This document shows, piece after piece, positions 1 to 43,844 of a DNA stretch of 64,000 nt (positions are counted from its first letter, which is position 1; each line of letters begins with the position of its first letter). The notes under the pieces were generated by a model. It saw only the letters and a list, made by a program, of their open reading frames with translations. It made no database searches and had not been told where the DNA came from. The DNA comes from Ptychodera flava (Eukaryota > Hemichordata > Enteropneusta > Ptychoderidae), in contig NC_091928.1 of assembly GCF_041260155.1 (NCBI RefSeq), positions 35,790,888 through 35,854,887 of the forward strand, given 5' to 3'. Made by a program: the position numbers and the translations under genes.

Positions 1-274
1 AAAATTGCATTGAATCACTGACTTTCTTCTGGTGCTACAGTTCGCTAGGTATTCATTTGAATTTGACCTTGGACTGACCTGAGAGGACCCGATCACTTCA
101 TTAAACACCAAATTCCACGACAGTAGAGTGACAGTCATGGTCGTGGCTTCAGAGCTCGTTGACTTTGACCATTTATGTGATATTGGTTTTTTGTTCTCCT
201 TTGAAAAATTGTGTAAATTTCAATCAAGTTGTTCAGAGGTAAAGCAGAGAAGTAAAATGCCTTGATGAACATTG

Positions 275-345
275 GCAGACAGAGTTTTCCATCCAGTTCT
301 GTAACAACGGATCTCAGTTAAGCGATTTTTAACGCTTCTCACTGT
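275..345 (-). pseudogene. Relic of SUR exon 27
   Basis: About 80% of bases match the 3' part of the functional exon at 10922-11025, and similarity continues past the donor into the intron. An in-frame TAA interrupts the helix IAQLKSVV, and the donor has changed from gtcagt to gtctgc. Confidence 0.8.
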
Positions 346-458
346 TTATCACTGTTTTATCGGATTGGTTTCTTTCCTCCGTCAACAGGACACATTGAAT
401 TTAAGGTTTTGGTGGTTAAGATGAAACGATAACGGACAATTGCCTGTGCCCTCAGTGC

Positions 459-460
<2 letters not shown>

Positions 461-489
<29 letters not shown>

Positions 490-615
490 TGTGTTTTTGT
501 GTCTATTATGTTTATTATTTATCATTTATTTATTTATTTTATTTTTATTTATTAATTATTTATTTATCTATTTTATTTACATATTTATATATTTATTTAT
601 TTATTTATTATGATT
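461..615. repeat. (TTTA)n tract
   Basis: Imperfect TTTA repeats with TTTATC and TTAA interruptions. It is collinear with the tract at 11155-11245 in the intact gene, which supports the duplication. Confidence 0.9.
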
Positions 616-922
616 TGCAATCCCTCCAACTTTGAATGCATCGGTAGGTTTGGTAAAAACTGATACATTATTGCCTTGTACCAAATTTTAACTAAATCTG
701 GTTCGTCCAGCGACTCTCAATTCAAACGCCAAGTTGCAACAGTTCATCAAAAGATGCAAAAATTAGCAATTGACTTTCATTTCGCTTTTTTAATATCTTC
801 TACAGGCTGCCGTTATGTGTAATCACCGTATGCAGCAGATCTAAACAAAATCTGTGTAGCTGTTCTTGATTTAAATCATGATTTTAAATCATCAATTATG
901 CAAAATAGCGTTGTTCAAGCCA

Positions 923-1015
923 TACCCGTCTAAAATAATCTGTTTGTGACATTTTCCAACGAAATTGACGCATTCGACTCGTTTCAAATCTGATTAGCGG
1001 CTTTTGAGATGCCGT
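923..1015 (-). pseudogene. Relic of SUR exon 26
   Basis: The stretch tgattagcgg plus flanking matches aligns with the exon at 12174-12282, but with small insertions that shift the frame. Identity is lower than for the exon-27 relic; the call leans on collinearity with it. Confidence 0.55.
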
Positions 1016-1285
1016 GCCCTCAGACAGACAGACATCGGTACTGCAATAACTCACGATTGTGAACTCGCGAACCATATTAAAATATTCCCACTACACAAAG
1101 ACCTACTTTAAACCCATTGTCGGCTGATCAAATCACACGCTGTATTAAGTGTACAGTATGCGATATACAAGAAAATATCACTACTGGAATCCAGAGACGT
1201 GACATTTACGGCGCATTGATGTCAGAGATAAAAACGGAAATGCAGACATAAAGCGATCACCTCATGTCTCTTGGGTTATCTGTAT

Positions 1286-1757
1286 CACAGGCACTCGACC
1301 CGTTATCTGCCAAGAGATGAATAAAAATAACTTGATACAACCCTCCGAGTCTCCTGTCATTCAGTTATAGCACACACTACACCGACCTGACCCTACCCTC
1401 GCTACGTCCCATGTATAAATAATAGAAGGTATGAAACTTAACCCACCGAGTCGCACACATCTCAGACCGACAGATTTTTTTCGGCGAGGAAATTTTAACT
1501 GAAAATGATCGAATTCCATGAAAAAATGAACATGAAGTAATAGAATAATACATTTATTGCTAGACACTTACCGGCAATTTCAAAACTACTCAACGGAAGA
1601 GTTAAAAATATAGCTACTTTGCTACGACAGGCAGCTCCGATATCGTCCAAAACACGAATTTAACAATTTACCTTTGACCTCTGAGCTCCCCATACCGGGC
1701 GGCGCCTCTGGTTGGTCTATTTCAGTCACGTGATCGCCGCACACGTCATCAGCCGTC
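1286..1757 (+). repeat. Left terminal inverted repeat
   Basis: Begins immediately after the left octamer. It contains, on the minus strand (reading outward), a GC-rich segment with a tcacgtga palindrome followed by a splice-donor-like gccg/gtaagt. Confidence 0.85.
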
Positions 1758-3329
1758 ATATTTTACAGACGACGACTTTGAGATTTTACATTTCGTATGT
1801 AGAAAAAGTTAACAATGGCAGAGTACATTTATTGGTAAGTGTTTAAATATCATTTCGTGCAAAGATAACGCGATTTTGAGAATATTCATTCCATAAACGA
1901 TGCAGGAAAAGTGTATTTTGTATGTGCACCGGGGGAGTCGCACACGAACTAGTATTCACGCTCAAGCGGCGTTTACACAGTACATCGAAAACGGATTTAT
2001 TGTACTCGATTTTTTTAATCACTATTTTTTTATACAATGAGCCTATTTTTTCAGTGGATTACAGAATTAAGAAACGAAATTTGTTTACTAAAAGGACGAT
2101 ATTTGGCTTCATATTGTTACACTTGACTTTAGGCCTAAAGTTTCTTCATGATCCCTGGCCTCAAGGTGAATTGAAAATTAAAATTTACCATGGATTGCAG
2201 CTTCGATCTAATACGTAGCCTTTGTATCAAAATGTTGATTTGCCTATAGCAGTGGTATATCCATTGCATTGAGTCATTTCTGCTGCTCGTTTTGTAAATT
2301 TTTCCACTCTACTGACGTCTACAAGAGTATCTGTGAGGTATTATTTTTTCGGAAAGAATTCGTCTGGCGTTATTCAATCACGCCGCCATTGCAACCGCCG
2401 AAGGACCTTGATCGTAATACCGACACCAGTCTGATATCGTTTACATGCAAAGGGCGGTTCGTGTGTTGATGGCGAAATATAGAATGTTTTGCTGTAGGGG
2501 AAATTTGACAGAGTCCGTATAGCCTTGTAGCAGATGTAGGGTATCAGGATCTTCAAGTTGTAGCTCGTGGTCGTAGACGCATTACACCGGTGAAATGTTT
2601 GTTCGCGGAGAAACGTGACCGAGTGTCGGTGTCCTTTCCAGTTGAAAACTAGTATTTTCAAGTTTAGTTCGGTTTACATCATCCCACAGGGCATGCGCAT
2701 CCCTGACTTGGCGCACGTTGATCGCAAACGCGCACAGTTGGCCGAAAAGGGTCTACGGCAGAACCTTTATACCAGAATACATCTCAACGTTACAAACTCG
2801 ATGACAAGGTTTTACATGTAAATCTGACCCAAACACATGTATTACACATTTGTTGTTAGTAAATAAATGAAGGTAATACGCCCCTGAATGTTGAAAGACT
2901 TCTCAAATTTTGCTCAAACTTTCCGTAAGAATAAAGATCAGGTGTCACCGAGCAAAACAGCTAATCAGCACTTTTGGAAATTCCAAGAGCTAAAACCGAG
3001 GTTTTTTAAAAGGTCATTTCAGGTAACGGGAGCTAATGATTTGAAAAGTTTACCTTTGTATTTCAGAAAAAAGAAAATGTTGATAGACTTTACTCACTAC
3101 CAGGAAGAACCGTCTTCATGTTATCTGGAGTGATTTTTATTTCCTTTTTGGTGTATTTTTTTCAAGTCTTTACTGTCGACTTAAAGAATTTTTGTCTTCA
3201 GTTACCGATTGTTCGTCCGTAGTGACTTACAGATTTGGGCATATATATTCGTGTGTACGTTCACGCAGATATTTCTGACTGGTAATGGCCAATTGTAACA
3301 GTTGTAATACTTGCTACAAGGATAATACA

Positions 3330-3760
3330 TTATGGGTTACATATGCATGTCAATTTGTTTTTTGATCAAATCAAATACAGCCATCAGGCACCCTTTTGGT
3401 TATGTATTTCTGGCCGTTCACACAGATATACCTTGGGTATTTTTTTTCAAACTTGGGCCAGGGAAATTACATAATAAGGTACATGTTCACGTCGATTTGT
3501 TTTTATCTGATTTTATAAGGTCCCTTGGCAGCCATTTCAGTTCTCGATATCATTCGGTGATATGGTGGGTGAATGCGGGAATTTGAAGCTGTGCACGTCA
3601 ATTTGTCAGCGGTGTCACTGCATAAAGTTGTTGATACACGAATATTGCTGCCGTATTCTTTCATTTCTGGCTTAAGCCAAATATACTGAGTCGAGGCTCA
3701 TGTTAGCATACTTTTGTTTTTTCGATTAGATTGTATGTGGTCGCCTGGCAGTCATTACAT
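3330..3760 (-). repeat. Decayed units of the ~150-bp tandem-core repeat
   Basis: Three or so degenerate units related, in reverse orientation, to the array at 30560-31515. Shared words include catgtcaatttgttttt, cacgtcgatttg and ggcagccat spaced about 140 bp apart. Confidence 0.6.
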
Positions 3761-3856
3761 TTATCTTACAGGTATCTTTCGTTGATAATAGTAAAATCAC
3801 GTGCGAATCCTATTTTATGCTGACAAAGAATTATATGAAATCACGGCTCATAAATC

Positions 3857-3888
3857 ATAGACCCTTGAGTTTTTCTCGAGGGTCTATG
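3857..3888. repeat. Short perfect hairpin
   Basis: Arms catagaccct and agggtctatg around a T-rich loop; function unknown. Confidence 0.6.
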
Positions 3889-4194
3889 CTCAAATTAATC
3901 GAACAATCCACACTACTGTTCCAGTGAGGATGGACGACAGTGAAAGATTGTTGATCGATCACAAGTAGTTATTTTTCACAAACTTTCACAACTTTCATTT
4001 CGACTACTTTCGTACCGTGATCAGTGGCTGCAATGACCTGGAGTCAGACATGTCAACTCTCGATCGCTTCACCAGCTCCTTCCAAAGTGTTGGATAATGG
4101 CATTTTCGATCAACACCAATGTGGCCTGTACAGATCACTTGATCCAAAATCAATTTTGTTACAGACGTACTCAGATGCTCCAAAGATGCCCTCT

Positions 4195-4195
<1 letters not shown>

Positions 4196-4237
<42 letters not shown>

Positions 4238-4247
4238 TCAGTTCACA

Positions 4248-4296
<49 letters not shown>
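4196..4296. repeat. Two long poly-T tracts
   Basis: T runs at 4196-4236 and 4252-4296 separated by a short mixed sequence. They could be retroposon tails in reverse or simple slippage; exact lengths are likely assembly-sensitive. Confidence 0.85.
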
Positions 4297-4297
<1 letters not shown>

Positions 4298-4595
4298 TTG
4301 ACTCTACGTTCAGCAGATTCTTTCTTGCCCAACTCCCACAGAAGTTAGTATAATTCACAAAATCTATCTCCTTTTCACAACTAGATCAACACCTTGTCTC
4401 ACAATCAACACAGTAATACTTTCTTAGGACTATACTATGTCATAAAGATGACTTGTTTATTGTAATGTACAGCATGTAAATGTCCTTGATACATTTTATG
4501 TGTCCCGACCTCCATGAAAAGAGGTTTTCAAAATTTATGGAGTTATCGAGATTAATAATTAAAGATCAATAGTAATGATAATAAATTTGGTAGGA

Positions 4596-4806
4596 GATAA
4601 ACAAATTACCCACATGTACCAACACTGAATTCAAAATGGCCCTCATTCCTGTATTAATTTTACGGGGGAAAATTAATATTCGAATTTCAGAAAAATAATC
4701 CTCGGTGAAAACTTCATACTCCAAATCTTCAAAATGAGTTCCACTAGTGGTAGGCTAAAAGATGAACAGCTCTTTACAACTGGTCCCGAGACGTTCTACC
4801 TCTATT
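4596..4806 (-). mobile_element. TTAA-family MITE, truncated copy
   Basis: Matches the inverse of the 5' half of the element at 7177-7522 (words such as ttcaaaatgg, gtggtag, gtcccgag). Lies inside the large TIR element. Confidence 0.55.
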
Positions 4807-5460
4807 AAATTCGGTGATAAAATGTAGGATTAGGAACACAGCTCTGACATGTTGATTGACTTGTCGAACCTTCGAATAGAGTGCGTTTTGGCGAAGCACA
4901 CGATGGCGCCAGCTTACCAGCACCAACCAGCTTACGAACGAGCGGGGTACTTCCCATTTTCATGATTTCTTACACTCCGTGCGCAAGATGACTTGCTCAC
5001 TTTCGGCGGATGTACTATATTTTGATGTTGTATGGTTTTTATTTCAACTGTGCTCTCTTTGTGTTTGCTTAACTTTACGATTAATTTCATTTTACCCATC
5101 GATGGGAACAACGAAAGGTCGGAGTTTGAACTCTTTGCGAACGCATATTGATGGCCGTATCTTCCAGATAAATAAATTAATTTGAACATAGCGGACAAGA
5201 GGAGGGGCGTATATTTTTTGTAAACACACACACATGATTTCGTTTACATAGCTCCCCAATTCTCTCGTGTATACACTCTGAGAAATGAACCTCGGTTGAG
5301 CCATCTTTTTCACGGCAGGCAGCTCCACCGCAGACCGAACCATGCTGTCTGTCGTAGCTAGCTTCGTTGTAATATTTCGGATACAAATACGCAACACCGT
5401 TCGAATGTGAAAAACCAGCAAAACTATTGAAAAAATGATTTTGCATGTGTAACACCCCCT

Positions 5461-5940
5461 GACGGCTGATGACGTGTGCGGCGATCACGTGACTGAAATA
5501 GACCAACCAGAGGCGCCGCCCGGTATGGGGAGCTCAGAGGTCAAAGGTAAATTGTTAAATTCGTGTTTTGGACGATATCGGAGCTGCCTGTCGTAGCAAA
5601 GTAGCTAGATTTTTAACTCTTCCGTTGAGTAGTTTTGAAATTGCCGGTAAGTTTCTAGCAATAAATTTATTACTCTATTACTTCATGTTAATTTTTTCAT
5701 GGAATTCGATCATTTTCAGTTAAAATTTCCCCGCCGAAAAAAATCTGTCGGTCTGAGATGTGTGCGACTCGGTGGGTTAAGTTTCATACCTTCCTATTAT
5801 ATACATGGGACGTAGCGAGGGTCGAGGGTAGGGTCAGGTCGGTGTAGTGTGTGCTATGACTGAATGACAGGAGACTCGGGAGGGTTGTATCAAGTTATGT
5901 TTTATTCATCTCTTGGCAGATAACGGGTCGAGTGCCTGTG
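5461..5940 (-). repeat. Right terminal inverted repeat
   Basis: Inverse complement of the left arm, with a few small indels and substitutions. The outward strand here is plus, with the gtaagt at 5647-5652. Confidence 0.85.
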
Positions 5941-5948
5941 ATCTGTAT

Positions 5949-8270
5949 TGTACGTGTGTACACTGAAATCCACTCATTATTCACTCGATCGCAACTACAC
6001 AAGGTCGATTGGGATATACGCTGACTATAAACACGCAATTTTGTGCGCAATGTTTGCATGGTAACGACAAAGAATGGTTACGCGATCATCAAATGTCCGT
6101 AAAAGTTCACTCTTATTTGGGGAAATTGCTCATCTCAGGTTTAGGTGTCGAGTTTTCACAGACGCCGCCCACTTTTGCGGCATCGTTTAATTGGAGTATG
6201 GCACCGTGCACGTCATTTCAGAACCTGAGCGTCATATATTTTTAGGGAGGGCACATACTCATCAGTACAGCTATCTTGATATCCCTGTTTGCATGTCCAA
6301 AAATGCTAAAAAAGAAACGGAAGTTTTATGCAGCCAGTGATAAAAGACAATAACTGTTGCATCAATAGTGTCAAACCAGTATTGTTAGGAATAAAAAAGA
6401 AAGAAAAAAGAAAATGAGAAAAGCGCGTCGCCGCATCACTTTTGCCCAATGGATTAAGGTGTATTATTAGACCAAAATAAAATAACATATAAGAGTAATA
6501 TTTTACGCAAAGTATGCTTAATGGTCAGGCATGCGCACAACGTATTTTAGCTTGCTCCTGGGTAATGGACAAACCTCTATTAATTCATACTTCAGTTATT
6601 GAAACTGTGACAAAAACAGTGTTCAGTTGATTTGTTTTGGGATTGAGCTGATTCAGATGACACGTGGTCATTTTTATTTCACTTGGTTGGCAATGACACT
6701 GACAAAAGTGTACAAGAAGACAAGAACAAGTTTCTATACAAGCTCAACTGCTTTCTTGACGACAATCACGGGAACCGTGTAAAACACTGATTAGAGAGAT
6801 TTTGATTCAATGAATGAATATCATGATGTGCCATATATTGTGTTTACATAGTTTAATAATGAGGTTGTTGGCTTTCGTTTCCAATTGTAGTCGTGGTGAG
6901 ACGTCATACATGCCTTATTTGCCGGCGACACACCACACGTGCCGGCTTACCCACTTAACCAATAAGCTTGAATTTCACACACTACTCACCTACATGGAGT
7001 AACGATATCGGCATCGTAACACAAATTAAGAATGCAATACATCAAAATTTATTTCGATTTATATAAATCTGACAAATTCAATACGTTGGTCGGAAACTCA
7101 TGGCGTGTCATGGATTATGATTAGTTGAGTTTCACTCCCAGAGAAGGAAAAACTTTGTAAATTTTTAGCGCCCTCATTAAGGTAGACGCTTCGGGGACAG
7201 CTAGTCGGACTCTCAAATTTCTACAATTCTTTTCTGACCACTTGTAGGGGCTCATTTTAAAGCTCTTGGAGAAAAAAACTTTCACCGTCTTAGTTTTTTG
7301 AAAATCCAAAATTTAATTTTCCCCATAGAGTTAACACAGGAATGGCGGCCATTTTTAAATTCAAATATCGCAAAATATTGGCTAATTTGTTTCGATAGTT
7401 CCAAACTTTAAGCTTACATGGTGACTCCCGTGTTGATTTGGTAAGAGAATGGTTGAAAGTTTCATTCAGGAAAGTTTGAGCAAAAGTGTAAGTCTTTCAC
7501 TTCGAGGCGCATACTACCTTAACATGATTGCGCTTTTTGTCGTACACAATATAAGCTTAAGTGGCCTTGATGTAAGATTACTGAAATTAGTTTTTATGTG
7601 TGTGTGCAAAATTTGCTCGATTTTATTCAATTTCAGCTGTTTGTTTGCTGGATATGGTGATTTGCCATGGCTACTTTGGGTGATATGTCAATGCCGACGG
7701 CTTATTATATAAATACGAGAATTTGAAGTTCAAGTAAAATTGAATCTCGAAAGACATGTGAGCTTTGTTGGTAATTAATTCAGAGATGAGAAATTACAGT
7801 GACAGGAACTCAGAATACAAAGAAAAATCTGTCCTTTCTGCAAAACAGGAGCACGATATTTACTGCAGTAGAATGCTAGTCCACAGAGTCCTGCTCGTAA
7901 ATTAAAAATGGCTCCGCTGATCAAATCCCGTGGCTGTTTTTCACTTCCACTCATTTTAAAATTTAAACAAACTGTGCTCTGTTCAGTTGTAAAAACGTAT
8001 GTCTGAAAACAAAATTTCTGTAATGAATGCTGTCAAAATATCGTGATTGCAAAGAGGAACTATAACCATCGTATATGTCTCTCGATATGACACAACGAGA
8101 AATTTTTTTCGATTTGTTCACTCTGCCAAAAATATGTAGCGAAATTTTGATCCTAGTTTCTAAGAAAAACTTTTCAAAAGTAAAGAAATAACTTTCGACG
8201 AAAACAAAGACTCCGCCATGGTCAAGATCAATGAAACGTTCATTTCAGCAAAAGTTCACATTTCATTCCT
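5949..8270. other. 3' flank of the SUR gene, no gene seen
   Basis: AT-rich, no ORF with recognisable similarity. Apart from the MITE at 7177-7522 I see nothing coherent. It should contain the transporter's 3' UTR (minus strand). Confidence 0.6.
7177..7522 (+). mobile_element. TTAA-flanked MITE, full-length copy
   Basis: Bounded by TTAA on both sides with inverted ends (ggtagacgct and gcgcatactacc). TTAA targets are typical of piggyBac and Kolobok elements. About 346 bp, non-coding. At least nine more copies or fragments occur in the window, making this the best-defined local MITE family. Confidence 0.8.
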
Positions 8271-41119
<32,849 letters not shown>

Positions 41120-41891
41120 TGTTATCAGGCTGGAAAAGTTGTGAACCGAGAGACTGGAGAAGAGACTGGAGAAGTAAGCTGGTCTTGCGCTGTCACCGCC
41201 ACCTGCCTGCAAGTGACAACACCTTCGTTGTCATGCGTGTTAAAGACACTTCGCAGCCGTTCCCTACGTTGACCTTTACCACTGTTCTTATATTTATGCA
41301 AATATTTGATATAAAATCTTTGTGACCGATCATTTGTTACGAAACACAAGACCATAGTCAATTCCATTCAGTATTAAATGTAAACAAACAGTCATGTTTG
41401 AACTCCCCGTCACTGAAGGACGGTTGAATTTCTGCACTGTATTACAATTGCGAGGCAATTAGAAAAAAAGTACGCCTCCCAGAAAATAAAGAATACGTGA
41501 AAAAATTCACAGGAAAGACAAGTAACACAGCTTGATTTAGTACACTCACTCTCCATGGTTGAAACTCAACAGGTTGTTGCCAATATGCCTTCAATCAAAG
41601 CTCTCAACATAATGACACGTCGGTTATGAATCACCATGTAAGAGTGTTTCATGATAAATCATGGGTAGCTATAGGGATATTGGACACGCCAGTGTTTGTC
41701 CAGCAACGCATCATGTACTGACCCAGAGAGGGGCACCCCTGATAATTTTTTACGGGTTGTGCCGCCCACATCGAAAACATCAACCCATGTACATTCTAAA
41801 AATATGACACATGGTTAAAGACTTGCTTTAAACTTTGAGAAAAATTTTTTCACCTTTATTATGTTGCAACTTTGCATGTGAAGGTTTCCCT
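41120..41891. promoter_or_regulatory. 5' flank of the SUR gene
   Basis: Should contain the promoter and any non-coding first exon (minus strand). A cag acceptor-like site near 41209 suggests an upstream 5' UTR exon. No TATA box or other element can be called with confidence. Confidence 0.3.
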
Positions 41892-42216
41892 AAAGCATGG
41901 GACACCACAGGCGACCCAGACACTATTAATTAGCATATTATTGAGTTTTTCTCACTGTTTTCTCTATCAATTCCTCTCCTTTTCTTCGTACAGTCCCTCT
42001 ATGGATATAGGGACTGTGTCTTCATGCCCTGACTGATCGGAGTAATTAAAATAAATGGTTATATAACCTAACCTAGCCTCTTGACTCTTTATTCATTCAA
42101 CAACCCATTACAACGACGCTTATCTCTCATAAATACATCTTGCAATTAATTAGTCAACACAACTAATTATACCAATCCGTGGACTTATCAAGGGTTGGTC
42201 AACATTGGAAACATAA

Positions 42217-42840
42217 GGGCCGTTCTGACACAGCATTTAACAACGTTGTGAACGCCGTTGTTATGGTAAACAACGACGAAAACCACGTGTGAGAACAGTT
42301 AACGACGGTGCTGCGACGGCGTCGATCTACGGCGTCGAATTTCGTCAGACCTGCAACGGCGCGCCGACGCAAATTGTGTGTCAGAACGGTTAACGACGGT
42401 GTAAACGCCCTCTCGCGACGACTTTTGTCCAAAACATTACCTCTGACCTATCAGCTCTAGTGCACAGTACGCATAGCTGGACTCGACACGAACCATGGAA
42501 GACAACAGATCTCTCGCTCCCGTTCAATGCCCTCCAGCTTTCAGGGAAATAACTGGTCGGAAGATGAAGTAGCCCTCCTGTATTGTTTAAATGCTGAAGC
42601 AGCATGTACATGAAACGCATGGTCGATCGCCTACGGCGTTCTTGAAAATTTCTTGCGTACTCGTTCAAACTGAAGTACGTTGTGTCCATGTTGCTGGGCA
42701 TTCCTGAGGCGACGATTGAACTGTTGAATCCGTCTGGATCGCATATGAAGGTGAAAATACAGGAGACACGCCGCTACAGTTGCGTCCTGGACATCCGCCA
42801 TTGTTGTTTATATCCAACCTGTACTATAGACATATATTGA
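42217..42840 (-). mobile_element. Possible PIF/Harbinger-like fragment inside the left arm
   Basis: It starts gggccgttctgacac, the general look of Harbinger ends, and has subterminal repeats (cagaacggttaacgacgg). A minus-strand reading frame from 42801 begins MADVQDATVAACLLYFHLHM and stops at 42631; the next frame continues to about 42390. I cannot assign a domain; superfamily is a guess. Confidence 0.3.
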
Positions 42841-42869
42841 ACGTAGAGGGCGCAAAAACACCGGTGTTT

Positions 42870-43067
42870 TCCTCAAAACACCCAGGTATTTCAAGGTATC
42901 AAAAACGGAGGAGTGAGGGACATAGTGCGGGACACGCAAACTGCAATTTATGGCACTCTGAGGGACGTCCCGCACTGTGTAAAATATTGGACTCTGAGGG
43001 AACGTCCCGCAGAGAGTTAAAAACTGGACTCTGAGGGACGGGGGCGCCCCCAACGATGTGCATTGGT
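42870..43067. repeat. Inner inverted arm with ~40-bp internal repeats
   Basis: Contains three spaced copies of ctctgagggac with gggacgtccc palindromes. The inverse occurs at 46524-46727. Confidence 0.75.
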
Positions 43068-43810
43068 ATAGCACAAAATCACGATCAGGCCCATGGAGAT
43101 AGGGCTTACTAAACATTGCGCTGCAGGTCGCTGAAACTGCATGTACTACGTGAAAATTTATCAAAAGGCGTGTAGGTGAAGAGAGTTGCGTGTTCCCCGT
43201 GTTGGGGCTGTATGCTATGGGCAGTCTTGAATAATTGGAACGACGAGGATGAAATTTACGCGAGACATGACATGTTTGCCATGTTGAGACTACTTCAAAG
43301 CATGGACTGTGAAATTTTGTGAGGTCGACAAATTAGGTAACAAAAAATCCTCAAACGCACGTGGGTGTCACATCAAAAGTGGCCGCGATTACAGACGGAG
43401 CGATCTGTGACACTGCACCGGCCGCTCGACGGACGACGCGTAAGTTGACATCGCGTGCCAACCCTGGAAACATATTGTAACTCCACAGGCATATGTGATA
43501 GTCTAATGGCGTTTGATGCATTGAAAGTTTGTAAAAATAATAAAAAATGACATCACCGATCATAAGAAACGTGGTGTTGAAGAAAATAGTTTTTAAGAGA
43601 AGACTATGACGACCATATTTCTGTAAGTATTGTCTAACTTTGGAAAACCAACATCTGAAGATTTACTTCAACCAACACTTTTGGATTTGTTCTACTCTTA
43701 TTATAAGATTTGTCGAATTTCTGGAAAGTAGGTGTACATTTTCGATGTCCGTGTATCGTCTATACCGAAGTCATATCCGAAAGAGTATAATCAGTTCGCG
43801 ACAGCGTAAA

Positions 43811-43811
43811 C

Positions 43812-43843
<32 letters not shown>

Positions 43844-43844
43844 G
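43811..43844. repeat. Poly-C then (CT)n
   Basis: Simple repeat in the interior of the large inverted-repeat element. Confidence 0.9.

Larger units (their letters stand above)
180..1040 (-). pseudogene. Decayed partial tandem duplicate of SUR exons 26-27 with intron
   Basis: The order and orientation of 10,800-12,290 recur here in degraded form: intron flank, exon-27 relic (275-345), a TTTA-repeat tract followed by caatccct, and an exon-26 relic (923-1015). The exon-27 relic reads EALKIA then a TAA stop where the gene has Gln, followed by LRSVVTELDGKL. The TTAA MITE of the intact intron is absent here, so the duplication may predate that insertion. Sequence further left would show whether more exons were copied. 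Confidence 0.75.
1286..5940. mobile_element. 4.66-kb DNA transposon-like element with ~475-bp terminal inverted repeats and 8-bp TSD
   Basis: The termini are exact inverse complements (CACAGGCACTCGACCCG at each end). The element is flanked by the identical octamer atctgtat at 1278-1285 and 5941-5948, a target-site duplication. The arms run 1286-1757 and 5461-5940 at about 90% identity. An 8-bp duplication with a CANRG-like start fits the P or hAT superfamilies. No transposase is recognisable in the interior, which holds older repeats (3330-3760, a MITE fragment 4596-4806, poly-T), so it is probably non-autonomous. Confidence 0.85.

Noticed and set aside
4024-4353. Frames encoding long poly-Phe
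   Set aside because: Produced by the two poly-T tracts, no other coding signal.
41125-41212. Extension of SUR exon 1 upstream of Met1
   Set aside because: No in-frame ATG upstream; the open stretch is probably 5' UTR following a splice acceptor.
42540-42605. Plus-strand stretch NWSEDEVALLYCL, Myb/SANT-like
   Set aside because: Too short, ends in a stop at once, and overlaps a more plausible minus-strand frame; probably chance.
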